64,000 bases of DNA from Kordia periserrulae (lineage in GTDB: Bacteria > Bacteroidota > Bacteroidia > Flavobacteriales > Flavobacteriaceae), in assembly GCF_003054265.1 (NCBI RefSeq), contig NZ_QBKT01000003.1, forward strand, positions 62,001 to 126,000, written 5' to 3'. Shown one piece after another: positions 9,678 through 18,198 of the stretch. The stretch's first letter is position 1. Each line of letters starts with the position of its first letter. The translations under genes were made by a program, and so were the position numbers. A model generated the notes under the pieces. The model saw only the letters and a list, made by a program, of their open reading frames with translations, was not told where the DNA came from and did not search any database.

Positions 9678-10751
9678 TTACGGAACAATATGATGTTTTT
9701 TGTCGTAGTTTACCAACAACGAAACCACATAGCTATAACTCAAAATTCCTTTGGATTGATTGTTGGCTTTTAGAAATTGGTCAAACGTAAACTTGAACAT
9801 CGGCTTCAGCGGATTTTTATGTGCCTCCCAAAATGCGCGGACTTCTTCGTAATTTTTATGAATTCCAGCATTTACAGTTGCTTTTAAACGTTCGTATTCG
9901 TCTTTGTCTCGGTTGAAAACTTCTTTCAAGCAATGCCACGTCATAAAATTATACGCACCGTATTTAAAATAAATATCATCGTTGTGCAATGCGGTCATGC
10001 AACCGATAAAATTCGCTTCGTTTTCCGCAGAAAAGCCTATTTGGTGTGCTTTCTCGTGACTTGCCGTTACCGGAAATTTATACACAGGAATTTTACCATT
10101 GATTTGCGCTTCGTTGGTAAATGGATTGATGTAACCGCTAAATCCCATAATTGTCAAAAACCCGCTATAAATAGAGGTTTTTAAACTTTGATGCGTGAAA
10201 GTAAACTTAGGTTGTATTGCGCTAAAATTGTCGTACCCGTTTTTCGTTTTCTCAAAAATTTCAGAAGTTGTGTATGGAACTTCCACTTTTACAGTATCGT
10301 TTTGTGTAATTTGAAACTGTATGGCATTGGCTTTTGCGATGACTCTTTCGGTGAAATTGACGAGTTCTTCTGTGCTGTATTTTCGGTCTAATTCGAGCGA
10401 TTTATAGAGAGGCAAACGATAATAATTCATTCCCCATAATAGGTGAAAAGCAAAATACACAATGGTAATTGTGATGTATATATCCATCAAAATTCGTTTG
10501 TATTCTGTACGAATTTTTCGAGTATTTTTGTAAATATAGCGAATGATTAAGATAATGGCAATCGTATAAAAAATATCGCCCATTGAAAATGGAATCCAGC
10601 CAAAAATAATTCGGAAAAGTTTTGAAACATAAGGATACAATCCGTTGCTGTAATACGTTTCTACAAACTCAGGAAAGTAGCCAAGTATTTTAATTAGAAC
10701 AAATTGTAAAGGAAAAGAAAGTGCAATTAAAATCTTAGTTCTCTTGGTCAT
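9678..10751 (-). CDS. DUF3810 membrane protein with HExxH-like motif
   Basis: This 357-residue protein starts at the ATG at 10751; a TTG six bases upstream is less likely. Three hydrophobic segments occupy roughly residues 8-26, 50-70 and 90-110. The soluble part contains VTASHEKAHQIGF followed by ENEANFIG, which matches a zincin-type HExxH...E site, as is typical for DUF3810. It is therefore a putative membrane-anchored metallopeptidase. The lipoprotein gene immediately downstream on the same strand may be functionally linked. The assignment to DUF3810 rests on recognition of the overall pattern. Confidence 0.8.
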   Translation of the reverse strand: MTKRTKILIALSFPLQFVLIKILGYFPEFVETYYSNGLYPYVSKLFRIIFGWIPFSMGDIFYTIAIILIIRYIYKNTRKIRTEYKRILMDIYITITIVYFAFHLLWGMNYYRLPLYKSLELDRKYSTEELVNFTERVIAKANAIQFQITQNDTVKVEVPYTTSEIFEKTKNGYDNFSAIQPKFTFTHQSLKTSIYSGFLTIMGFSGYINPFTNEAQINGKIPVYKFPVTASHEKAHQIGFSAENEANFIGCMTALHNDDIYFKYGAYNFMTWHCLKEVFNRDKDEYERLKATVNAGIHKNYEEVRAFWEAHKNPLKPMFKFTFDQFLKANNQSKGILSYSYVVSLLVNYDKKHHIVP

Positions 10752-10882
10752 AAGCAATACATTTGAACGTCATTCGGGAAAATGATTTAAAGCGAATGTA
10801 AAAAAACTAAATCATTATTGCTACGTCTTGCGTGATATTTTCGTCATAATGTCGCTAATTTTTAAAGGTATTTGGCAAATGG

Positions 10883-10914
10883 TTGTCATAAGTGGTCGCA
10901 AAAATTTAACTTTG
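10883..10914 (+). promoter_or_regulatory. Candidate promoter for pepD
   Basis: TTG at 10883-10885 and TAACTTTG at 10907-10914 fit the Bacteroidota -33/-7 pattern (TTG, TAnnTTTG) with a 21-base spacer. The ATG of pepD follows 31 bases later. Confidence 0.4.
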
Positions 10915-10945
10915 TAAGCAATTATTCAATCCAAAAAAATATAGA

Positions 10946-12409
10946 ATGAGTCAAGAAATAAGAACACTAGAGCCGAAAGCACTTTGGAATAAATTTGCCG
11001 ATTTGAACGCTGTACCACGACCTTCCAAAAAGGAAGAGCGCGTTATTGCTTTTATGAAACAGTTTGGCGAAGATTTAGGTTTGGAAACGTTTGTAGATGA
11101 AGTTGGAAATGTCATTATTAAAAAACCTGCTACGGCGGGAATGGAAGACAGAAAAGCCATTGTGATGCAGTCGCATTTGGATATGGTTCATCAAAAGAAT
11201 TCTGATACCGTGTTTGATTTTGATACGCAAGGTATTGAAATGGTTGTGGAAGGCGATTGGGTAAAGGCAAAAGGAACGACTTTGGGAGCCGATAACGGAC
11301 TTGGCGTTGCTACGATTATGGCAGTGCTAGAAAGCAACGATATTGCGCATCCTGCGATTGAAGCGTTGTTTACGATAGATGAAGAAACTGGGATGACAGG
11401 TGCGATGGGCTTGAAAGGTGGTTTGTTGGAAGGAGAAATTTTATTAAATCTCGATACGGAAGAAGATGACGAAATCGGAATTGGTTGTGCAGGAGGAATT
11501 GATGTTACGGCAACGCGCTCGTATGTGGTAGAAGATACACCTGAAAATGTAGTCGCATATTCGATTAAAATTAGCGGATTGCAAGGCGGACATAGCGGAA
11601 TGGACATTCACAAAGGTTTTGGAAATGCTAATGTATTGATGAATCGCTTATTGTTTGATGGTTTTGAAAACTTCGGATTGCGTATTGTGGAAATTGATGG
11701 TGGAAGTCTGCGAAACGCCATTCCGAGAGAAAGTGTAGCTACCGTTGTGATTGATGCTGTACACCAAGAAGCGTTTATGTTTGAAATGCAAACCCAAATT
11801 GATACGATTAAAAAAGAATTTGAAAGTATTGAAAAAGAGTTAGAAATTTCGTGTACGGCAACCGAAACACCAAATGGTGTAATGGAATTAGGTGTGCAAG
11901 AGGGTATTACACGTTCGTTGTATGCAGCGCATAACGGCGTATTTCGTATGAGTCCAGATATTGAAGATTTGGTAGAAACCTCCAACAATATTGCACGTGT
12001 CATTATAAAAGATGGAGAAATTGAAATTTTATGCTTAACACGTTCTTCTATTGAAAGTGGAAAAATGGATTTAGCTACAAAATTGCGTGCCGCTTTTGAA
12101 CTTTCAGGTTGCGAAGTGGAATTTTCAGGTTCGTATCCAGGTTGGGCGCCAAATATGAATGCTTCTATTTTGCCAGTTATGGTCAATTTGTACAAAGAAT
12201 TAAACAACGGTGAAGAACCACATGTAGCGGCTTGTCACGCAGGATTGGAATGTGGCATTTTAGGAACCAATTATCCAGACATGGAAATGATTAGTTTTGG
12301 TCCCAACATTCGCGGCGCACATTCGCCAGACGAGCGCGCGAGTATTTCTTCTGCACAAAAATATTGGAACTACGTATTGGAGATTTTAAAGAATATTCCG
12401 AAGAAGTAA
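10946..12409 (+). CDS. pepD: Aminoacyl-histidine dipeptidase (peptidase D)
   Basis: This 487-residue cytosolic protein is an M20-family di-zinc dipeptidase that cleaves Xaa-His and related dipeptides. Visible motifs are QSHLDMVHQKN with the first metal ligands, GTTLGADNGLGVA with the bridging Asp, TIDEETGMTG with the catalytic Glu-Glu, and LDTEEDDE. The lid/dimerisation domain lies around residues 205-390, with SGLQGGHSGMDIHKGF. The C-terminal CHAGLECG and FGPNIRGAHSPDE complete the metal site. The length agrees with PepD (about 485). It is a single-gene unit ending at a large inverted repeat. Confidence 0.95.
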   Translation: MSQEIRTLEPKALWNKFADLNAVPRPSKKEERVIAFMKQFGEDLGLETFVDEVGNVIIKKPATAGMEDRKAIVMQSHLDMVHQKNSDTVFDFDTQGIEMVVEGDWVKAKGTTLGADNGLGVATIMAVLESNDIAHPAIEALFTIDEETGMTGAMGLKGGLLEGEILLNLDTEEDDEIGIGCAGGIDVTATRSYVVEDTPENVVAYSIKISGLQGGHSGMDIHKGFGNANVLMNRLLFDGFENFGLRIVEIDGGSLRNAIPRESVATVVIDAVHQEAFMFEMQTQIDTIKKEFESIEKELEISCTATETPNGVMELGVQEGITRSLYAAHNGVFRMSPDIEDLVETSNNIARVIIKDGEIEILCLTRSSIESGKMDLATKLRAAFELSGCEVEFSGSYPGWAPNMNASILPVMVNLYKELNNGEEPHVAACHAGLECGILGTNYPDMEMISFGPNIRGAHSPDERASISSAQKYWNYVLEILKNIPKK

Positions 12410-12428
12410 GTCGTTTACAAAACAATAG

Positions 12429-12559
12429 AAACTGTCTTAGAGGAATATCTAGCGTCAAACCGAACTTGATTCGGTTTCCCATAACAGTGAGAAATCAGTT
12501 TGATGAGATTCTGAATCGAGTTCAGAATGACGAAATTTAAGATACTTCTAAGACAGTTT
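12429..12559. repeat. 131-base nested inverted-repeat element
   Basis: The outer arms AAACTGTCTTAGA (12429-12441) and TCTAAGACAGTTT (12547-12559) are perfect inverted repeats followed by a T-run. Inside are two smaller hairpins, at 12453-12482 and 12503-12532, which are themselves imperfect inverted copies of each other. The element lies between the convergent pepD and precursor-peptide genes and could terminate both. It resembles a REP/BIME-type or MITE-like element; no coding capacity is seen. Confidence 0.7.
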
Positions 12560-12580
12560 TTTAGCGATAAAACTTAAAGC

Positions 12581-12793
12581 TTATCCACAAATATCGCTAC
12601 AAGGCGTACATCTTGTTTGACCAGATTGCGGTCTTGGATCTTGTGGAACTGGAGCGCAAGGATCTTGACTAATGCATCCTTTATCCATAGTCATCATAGT
12701 ATGCGTTGTTGGTGCGCCACCATTTACAAATCTTGCTTCTAATGCAGAAATCGTCTGCTTTTTTAACCCTAAACTTCTTGTTTGTTTTTTCAT
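12581..12793 (-). CDS. Class I lanthipeptide-like precursor peptide
   Basis: This 70-residue peptide has a leader with the pattern SLGLKKQTISALEA, like the leaders of Bacteroidota class I lanthipeptide precursors. A Gly-Gly sits at residues 25-26, followed by a Thr-rich stretch. The C-terminal core has five Cys (40, 46, 62, 65, 69) with several Ser/Thr and many Pro. Such peptides are normally dehydrated and cyclised to lanthionine rings by LanB/LanC enzymes, cut and exported. No LanB, LanC, protease or transporter gene is present in this window, so it is an orphan precursor here. It is flanked by a hairpin terminator on one side and the nested repeat on the other. Confidence 0.75.
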   Translation of the reverse strand: MKKQTRSLGLKKQTISALEARFVNGGAPTTHTMMTMDKGCISQDPCAPVPQDPRPQSGQTRCTPCSDICG

Positions 12794-12930
12794 GTGAAAT
12801 ATTATTTTTTGTTTCGGTGCAAATATCTTTTAAGGATAAATTTCTCAAAACAGGAAAAGCAACGAAAAGCAGACCGTGTTTTTCTTGAAAAGCAGGTGTG
12901 AAAAACACTAGGTCAACCTAAATAAAAGCA

Positions 12931-12963
12931 AAAAGCTCTTCGGTACGAAGAGCTTTTGTCAAT
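12931..12963. terminator. Terminator hairpin downstream of the PPIase operon
   Basis: Perfect 12-base arms AAAAGCTCTTCG and CGAAGAGCTTTT surround a 3-base loop, with A/T tracts on both sides. It sits 26 bases beyond the stop of the cyclophilin-FKBP gene (minus strand). Confidence 0.85.
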
Positions 12964-12982
12964 TATATGATGTTTGATGATA

Positions 12983-14233
12983 TTATCTTGTCGTGTCGAT
13001 TTCTACCAATTCTATATCAAAAACTAAGTTAGAGTTTGCAGGAATCGGACCGTAATTTCTAGAACCGTATCCCAAATACGAAGGCACAAATACTTTTGTT
13101 TTTTCTCCAACTTTCATACGTAATAAGGCTTCTTTAAATGCAGGAACTAATGTAGCACTTTCATTGTAAATAGTTGGAAAAGGTACATACGCACCTTGCG
13201 CTTCGGCTGCCTGATTATAAATACCAGCTTCTTGCGCCACCTCTTTGTAAGTTGTGTAAAAAACTTTTCCGTTCGTAAACATTCCTGTGCAGTTTACTTT
13301 TACGTAGTTAGATGAGGTTGGTTTTTCACCAGTAGTACTTTTTTGTGTAGTTACCATTACCATACCTGTTGGAGATTTGTACAATTCTCCCATATCTTGA
13401 TATTTCTCTATAAAATCGTCAATAGCTTCTTTAGCTTCTTCTTTAGCTTTCTTGTTGTATTCTTCTGTTATTTCCTTTGTCAACGCTTGGTATTTTTCTA
13501 CCAATGTTGGCTCTTGCTCTGTAAATACTTTTACGGCATCAAAAGCTTTTGCCTCTTCGCCCACACGGATAATGTTTACTTCGGTCATAATCACGTCTTC
13601 CAAAGGTTTTTTAGCAGCATCAACTTGAACGTTAGAAATGCTGTCTTGTACTTCGATTCCTTTGATTAGTTGTCCAAACACGGAATGACAGCTTACACGT
13701 GGTCTATTACATGGTTTTGGAGCGCCATTAGCATCAACAAAGTCCAAGCTTGGATAGGGAACTTCTGTAATAAAGAATTGACTTCCGTTGGTATTAATTC
13801 CTCCAGAATTCGCCATCGATAAAACACCTGGTTTGTCGTGTTTTAAATCTTTGTCAAATTCGCTTGCAAAACGATATCCTGGATTTCCAGTTCCTGTAGC
13901 TGTTGGGTCACCACCTTGAATCATAAATTTATCCATGACTCTGTGAAAAGATATACCGTTATAATATGGTTTTCCTTTTTTGTCTTCAGGAAGTTTTGGG
14001 TGAGTTCCTTCTGCCAAAGCAATAAAATTAGCAACCGTCACAGGTACTTTTTTGTAAAACAATCGTGCCAGCATGGTACCTTTGGTCGTTTTGATTTCTG
14101 CAAAAATTCCGTTTTTATCATCTTGCTGAGCTATATTGCTAGCGGTATCCGATTTTGGCTCGTTTTTACACGAAGTAAATCCTAACGTAACAATGGCAAG
14201 AAATAGGGTAATTGTTGTGGTAAATAATCTCAT
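12983..14233 (-). CDS. Cyclophilin-FKBP fusion peptidyl-prolyl isomerase lipoprotein
   Basis: This 416-residue lipoprotein (lipobox GFTSC) carries two different proline isomerase folds. A cyclophilin domain spans about residues 45-215 with FHRVMDKFMIQGGDPT and GSQFFITEVP. An FKBP domain spans about 300-415 and ends in VPSYLGYGSRNYGPIP followed by LVFDIELVEI. A Lys/Glu-rich helix joins them. It should act as a periplasmic or outer-membrane folding factor. It lies one base downstream of the gldI stop and is the last gene of the nrnA-gldI operon, which suggests a role with the gliding/type IX secretion machinery; that link is inferred from context. Confidence 0.9.
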   Translation of the reverse strand: MRLFTTTITLFLAIVTLGFTSCKNEPKSDTASNIAQQDDKNGIFAEIKTTKGTMLARLFYKKVPVTVANFIALAEGTHPKLPEDKKGKPYYNGISFHRVMDKFMIQGGDPTATGTGNPGYRFASEFDKDLKHDKPGVLSMANSGGINTNGSQFFITEVPYPSLDFVDANGAPKPCNRPRVSCHSVFGQLIKGIEVQDSISNVQVDAAKKPLEDVIMTEVNIIRVGEEAKAFDAVKVFTEQEPTLVEKYQALTKEITEEYNKKAKEEAKEAIDDFIEKYQDMGELYKSPTGMVMVTTQKSTTGEKPTSSNYVKVNCTGMFTNGKVFYTTYKEVAQEAGIYNQAAEAQGAYVPFPTIYNESATLVPAFKEALLRMKVGEKTKVFVPSYLGYGSRNYGPIPANSNLVFDIELVEIDTTR

Positions 14234-14234
14234 G

Positions 14235-14801
14235 TTAATTTTCTGTTTCTAGGTTTTTGTTGTCTTTTTTAATATCAAGTAAAGTTATAGTAGATTTAAT
14301 AGGAACGTTGGTTCCAATTCGTTTATTATCACCGTGATATCCATACGCAACATGCGATGGAAATAAAAATGTGGCAGTTTCTCCTTTTTTTAGTAATTGC
14401 AAACCATGACGCAGTCCTGGGAAAATTTGTTGTTTGTCAACCACATATTGTTGAATGCCAATTTCTTCTTTTTTGTAAATAGCTTCACCTGTCGTCATTT
14501 TTGAAATGTTATATTCATACGTTAAGGTGTCTCCTTTTTTGGGAAGATATAATTCTTGATTAATTTTTGTGTTGTAAAAATACCAAAAGCCATTTTTGGA
14601 TGCGATGTACGCATTTGTAGTATCTTGAAGAATGTATTTTTGAATATTCGCTTCTTCTTTTGCGATTAACGCTTTGTTTCGTTCTACCGATTCTTTTAAA
14701 AAAGAGCCTGTACTTCTGCTTATAGGTTTTCTTGCCTGTGGTTCTCCGCAAGAAACGACAAGCAAACTGAGAATGCTGAGAAGCGCAATTTTTTTAAGCA
14801 T
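14235..14801 (-). CDS. gldI: Gliding-motility lipoprotein GldI (FKBP-type isomerase)
   Basis: This 188-residue lipoprotein (lipobox VVSC) has an FKBP fold at about residues 85-180 with FPGLRHGLQLLKKGE and FPSHVAYGYHGD. Length, lipoprotein nature and neighbours match GldI, known from Flavobacterium johnsoniae as needed for gliding. It probably helps fold or stabilise cell-envelope components of the gliding apparatus. Its ATG overlaps the end of nrnA by 8 bases, and the two-domain isomerase gene follows directly, indicating tight co-translation. Confidence 0.9.
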   Translation of the reverse strand: MLKKIALLSILSLLVVSCGEPQARKPISRSTGSFLKESVERNKALIAKEEANIQKYILQDTTNAYIASKNGFWYFYNTKINQELYLPKKGDTLTYEYNISKMTTGEAIYKKEEIGIQQYVVDKQQIFPGLRHGLQLLKKGETATFLFPSHVAYGYHGDNKRIGTNVPIKSTITLLDIKKDNKNLETEN

Positions 14802-15819
14802 AGTTTTCGTTTAATTTTTCTTTGTATTCTGCCAATAAATTGGTGAATCGTTCAACGGTAGCTTCTAATGATTCTTCACTTCGTCCACCAGCTGCATTGG
14901 TATGTCCGCCACCATTAAAGTGCGCACGTGCAAATTCATTCACAGAGAAATCGCCTTTCGAACGCAACGATATTTTTACGTACGGTTCTTGGAGACTTTC
15001 TATAAAAATCACAGCAAATTTAATGCCTTTTAACGATAATCCATAATTTACAAAACCTTCTGTGTCACCTTTTTTAAAGTCGTATTGTTGCAATTCCTCT
15101 TTGCTGATAGTTATATATACAGTATTAAATTCTTTTAAAACTACCAAATTCTTTAAAGCGCAACCTAGCAATTGCAAGCGACTTAAGTTATTAGTGTCGT
15201 AAATAGCATTGTGAATGGCAGCATTTTCCGCACCTTTATCAATCAAATCGGCAATGATTCTATGTGTGGTACTTGTGGTAGCTTTGAAGCGAAATGAGCC
15301 TGTGTCAGTCATGATTCCTGTGTACATACAGGTTGCCATTTCTGGAGAAATAGCTTCAGCATCTCCCAAAAAGGAAATAAAATTATACACCATTTCACAG
15401 GTTGAACTCATGCTCGTATCGGAATACATGTATTGAGCATAATTTGATGGTTGCTGATGGTGATCAATCATGACAAAAGTAGCTTCTGAACTTGCTACGG
15501 CAGTTTCCATGTCACCAATTCGACTCAAATCATTAAAATCTAACGTAAAAATAACATGCGCGTCGTTTAAGAGTTTTTCGGCGTGTTCTTTTTGTGTATC
15601 AAACTTTATAATGTCGGTTTCACCAGGCATCCATTTTAAAAACTCAGGGTAATCATTTGGCGCCACAATCACAGCGTTGTGATTTTTGTTTTTTAAGTAA
15701 TGCCAAAGCGCGAGCGTGGAACCAATAGCATCGCCATCGGGATTTTTATGTGGAATAATGACACAATTTTTCGGTGTTTTTAGGAGCGTTTGCACGCCTT
15801 GTATCTCAACTTCGTTCAT
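14794..15819 (-). CDS. nrnA: DHH/DHHA1 phosphoesterase (NrnA-like oligoribonuclease/pAp phosphatase)
   Basis: This 341-residue cytosolic protein degrades very short oligoribonucleotides and 3'-phosphoadenosine 5'-phosphate. Motifs are NPDGDAIGSTLAL, the DHH signature FVMIDHHQQP, and a C-terminal DHHA1 domain with ARAHFNGGGHTNAAGG. The ATG at 15819 (MNEVEIQG) is preferred over a TTG nine bases upstream. It is the first gene of the nrnA-gldI-isomerase operon and is divergent from ndk. Its metal ligands are all present. Confidence 0.92.
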   Translation of the reverse strand: MNEVEIQGVQTLLKTPKNCVIIPHKNPDGDAIGSTLALWHYLKNKNHNAVIVAPNDYPEFLKWMPGETDIIKFDTQKEHAEKLLNDAHVIFTLDFNDLSRIGDMETAVASSEATFVMIDHHQQPSNYAQYMYSDTSMSSTCEMVYNFISFLGDAEAISPEMATCMYTGIMTDTGSFRFKATTSTTHRIIADLIDKGAENAAIHNAIYDTNNLSRLQLLGCALKNLVVLKEFNTVYITISKEELQQYDFKKGDTEGFVNYGLSLKGIKFAVIFIESLQEPYVKISLRSKGDFSVNEFARAHFNGGGHTNAAGGRSEESLEATVERFTNLLAEYKEKLNENYA

Positions 15820-15914
15820 GCGTTTCAATTCTGTAATTCGGTCGTAAATTGTCTAAAAACGATGAAGATTGTAGGTCTTCTCATTTCATAGCTGGCTAAT
15901 ATACTAAAATAGCC

Positions 15915-15944
15915 TTGCATATAAATTGTATTTGTGTACTTTTG
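15915..15944 (+). promoter_or_regulatory. Promoter of ndk
   Basis: TTG (15915-15917) and TACTTTTG (15937-15944) with a 19-base spacer match the Bacteroidota consensus TTG-N19-TAnnTTTG very well. The ndk start codon lies 61 bases downstream. Confidence 0.6.
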
Positions 15945-16005
15945 CACCGAAAATCAGAAGATGATTTTTCATATTGAGAATTTATAACATATTATACATA
16001 CTATA

Positions 16006-16425
16006 ATGGCTGGAAAAAGAACTTTTACCATGATTAAGCCTGATGCTGTAGAAAATGGACACATCGGAGCTATTTTAGAAAAAATTACTGCTTCAGGTTT
16101 TAACATCGTTGCAATGAAGTTAACACAGTTAAGCAAGCGTGATGCAGAAGAGTTTTACGCAATTCACAAAGAAAGACCATTCTTTGGAGAGTTGGTTGAA
16201 TTTATGACAAGAGGACCAATTGTTGCGGCAATTTTAGAAAAAGAAAACGCAGTAAGCGACTTCAGAACGTTGATTGGAGCAACAAACCCTGCAGAAGCAG
16301 CAGAAGGAACTATTAGAAATTTATACGCAACTTCTATCGGAGAAAATGCAGTACATGGTTCTGATAGTGACGAAAATGCTGCTATTGAAGGTGCTTTTCA
16401 CTTTGCTGGAAGAGAGATATTTTAA
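16006..16425 (+). CDS. ndk: Nucleoside-diphosphate kinase
   Basis: This 139-residue enzyme transfers the gamma phosphate from ATP to other nucleoside diphosphates through a phospho-histidine. The N-terminal [16 protein letters not shown] and the active-site segment [12 protein letters not shown] with the catalytic His are intact, and the length is normal for the family. It is a single-gene transcript with a strong promoter upstream and a strong palindromic terminator about 110 bases downstream. Confidence 0.97.
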   Translation: MAGKRTFTMIKPDAVENGHIGAILEKITASGFNIVAMKLTQLSKRDAEEFYAIHKERPFFGELVEFMTRGPIVAAILEKENAVSDFRTLIGATNPAEAAEGTIRNLYATSIGENAVHGSDSDENAAIEGAFHFAGREIF

Positions 16426-16439
16426 GTTAGATACGCTTC

Positions 16440-16460
16440 ACTTCGACAAGCTCAGTGTGA
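16440..16460. repeat. Dispersed CTTCGACAAGCTCAG element, copy 1
   Basis: The 21-base string ACTTCGACAAGCTCAGTGTGA recurs in the window at 57180-57200 (inverted), 60681-60701 and, diverged, at 60706 and 27099. All copies are intergenic. Confidence 0.6.
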
Positions 16461-16532
16461 ACGCTTTTAGAGTTTTAGACACGGCTTGCCTGTTAGAGCG
16501 CTTCGCTTTTAGACTTATTTTAAAACATATTT

Positions 16533-16569
16533 TGCTAGCGCGAGTCTCAGACTCGCGCTAGCATTTTTT
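16533..16569 (+). terminator. Strong palindromic terminator after ndk
   Basis: Arms of 15 perfect bases (TGCTAGCGCGAGTCT and its complement) flank a single C and are followed by a run of six T. The GC-rich stem stands out from the AT-rich background. Confidence 0.85.
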
Positions 16570-16577
16570 ATACTATT

Positions 16578-16627
16578 GTCATTCCTGCGACTTGTGCCGA
16601 GTCTGCCGAAGTAAGGCAGGAATCCAT
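16578..16627. repeat. GTCA-hairpin-TCCAT dispersed element, long-loop copy
   Basis: GTCA is followed by TTCCTGC (16582-16588), a 27-base insert and the complementary GCAGGAA (16616-16622), then TCCAT. The frame (GTCA, arm, arm, TCCAT) matches the hairpins at 12453, 12503 and 31182 although the arms differ. Confidence 0.5.
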
Positions 16628-16658
16628 ATAAAACTAGAATTTCTAAAGAGTCTAAAAA

Positions 16659-16710
16659 TCTAAGTAATCTAACAAGTCTAAGTAATCTAACAAGTCTATG
16701 TAGTCTATCG
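16659..16710. repeat. 18-base tandem repeat
   Basis: TCTAAGTAATCTAACAAG occurs at 16659-16676 and 16677-16694, followed by a diverged third unit. It lies just downstream of the DUF721 gene stop. Confidence 0.6.
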
Positions 16711-17001
16711 AAGTACCAAATTTTTAATCAATTCTTTGCCTAGATTTTCATTCAGCATTTTGATAATTTTATCTTTTCCGTAACTCAATTCTTCTCTGTA
16801 TGCTGCGGAAGATAAGGATACATATAGCGTGTCGTTTTTTAACACTACGTTGGTCGTGTAGGTATTGATGCCATTTCCCATCAATTGTAACCAAGCATCA
16901 CGCGCGTCAATTTTGTCCAAACCATCTTCCAAACGATTTTCGGAAATAAAATCTTTCAATACTTCACTAATAGCTCTATGTTCGGTATGTCTTTTTTTCA
17001 A
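16705..17001 (-). CDS. DUF721 (DciA-like) protein
   Basis: This 98-residue protein belongs to the DUF721 family, which includes the DciA proteins linked to replicative helicase loading. The pattern RHTEHRAISEVLKDFI, then DAWLQLMGNGI, then VSLSSAAYREEL is typical. The only suitable start is a TTG at 17001, six bases after the recF stop in the same frame, so translation is probably coupled to recF. Co-occurrence with recF supports a role in DNA replication or repair; this is inference for this organism. Confidence 0.8.
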   Translation of the reverse strand: MKKRHTEHRAISEVLKDFISENRLEDGLDKIDARDAWLQLMGNGINTYTTNVVLKNDTLYVSLSSAAYREELSYGKDKIIKMLNENLGKELIKNLVLR

Positions 17002-17007
17002 AACGAA

Positions 17008-18087
17008 TTACAGTTTAAAAATCTCGTAGGTTTGATGAATTTCTTTGATGATGCTTTCGGTGCGTTCTGCATGCGTGTCGCTGATGAAAATTTGTCCAAA
17101 ATCTTCATGATTGACTAGCGACATGATTTGCGATACACGTTGCTCGTCTAGTTTGTCAAAGATATCATCTAATAATAAAATAGGCGTCACATTTGCCAAA
17201 TTTTTAATAAAATCAAATTGCGCGAGTTTTAATGCTATCAAAAATGATTTTTGCTGTCCCTGACTTCCAAATTTTTTAATCGGATAGGTTTCAATCGTAA
17301 ATAACAAATCATCTTTATGTGTGCCCACACTTGTGTATTGTAAAACCTTGTCTTTGGCTAAATTTTCATCTAATAAGGTTCGAAAATCTTTTTCGTGCAA
17401 TTGACTTTTATAGCTGATGTTTACAATTTCCTTTTCGTTGGAAATGGCGTTGTATCGCGTTAAAAAAATAGGCAGAAATGCTTCTAAAAACTTTCGGCGT
17501 TCGGCATAAATTTTTGAACCCAATTCGTGCAATTGGTCGTTGTAAATACCTAACGTGTCACCGTCAAACGTACTGTTGAGCGCAAAATATTTTAAAAGCG
17601 AATTTCGCTGCGATAGTACTTTATTGTAATTTATCAAATTTTGCAAATACGCTTTGTTAGATTGCGAAATAACACTGTCCATAAACTTTCGGCGCGTGTC
17701 GCTTCCTTCAATAATCAAATCGCGATCGGCAGGAGAAATAATAACGAGCGGAATAAAACCAATATGTTCTGAGAGTTTGTCATAGGTTTTTCCGTTGCGT
17801 TTCACCATTTTTTTTTGTCCTTTTTTTAGCGAACAAATAATATTTTCTTCTCTTGCGGCTTTTTCATACATGCCATCAATCACAAAAAAATCTTCTCCGT
17901 GTTTTATGTTTTGTGTCGCTACAGGATTGAAGTAACTTTTCCCAAAAGATAAATGATAAATAGCGTCCAAGACATTGGTTTTTCCCACACCATTATTCCC
18001 GACAAGACAGTTTATTTTTTGGTTAAAATCGAAAGAATTCGTGTCAAAATTCTTGTAATTAATAAGCGATAATTTCTTTAGAAACAT
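17008..18087 (-). CDS. recF: DNA replication/repair protein RecF
   Basis: This 359-residue ABC/SMC-like ATPase loads RecA at single-strand gaps. The Walker A is GNNGVGKTN near residue 30, the signature region includes [18 protein letters not shown], and the Walker B is [13 protein letters not shown]. The N-terminal [12 protein letters not shown] is typical of RecF. The ATG at 18087 gives the normal length; the longer frame up to 18138 adds an unrelated 17-residue stretch. DUF721 follows six bases downstream. Confidence 0.95.
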   Translation of the reverse strand: MFLKKLSLINYKNFDTNSFDFNQKINCLVGNNGVGKTNVLDAIYHLSFGKSYFNPVATQNIKHGEDFFVIDGMYEKAAREENIICSLKKGQKKMVKRNGKTYDKLSEHIGFIPLVIISPADRDLIIEGSDTRRKFMDSVISQSNKAYLQNLINYNKVLSQRNSLLKYFALNSTFDGDTLGIYNDQLHELGSKIYAERRKFLEAFLPIFLTRYNAISNEKEIVNISYKSQLHEKDFRTLLDENLAKDKVLQYTSVGTHKDDLLFTIETYPIKKFGSQGQQKSFLIALKLAQFDFIKNLANVTPILLLDDIFDKLDEQRVSQIMSLVNHEDFGQIFISDTHAERTESIIKEIHQTYEIFKL

Positions 18088-18198
18088 GAAAATAGAAGCG
18101 TCATTACAATAAAAATGCAAAATATTGAAAAATATCAAATAAATAAGCTTTTAATTCTACTTAAAAATTTTATTTTTGCGCACATTAATATTCAATAT

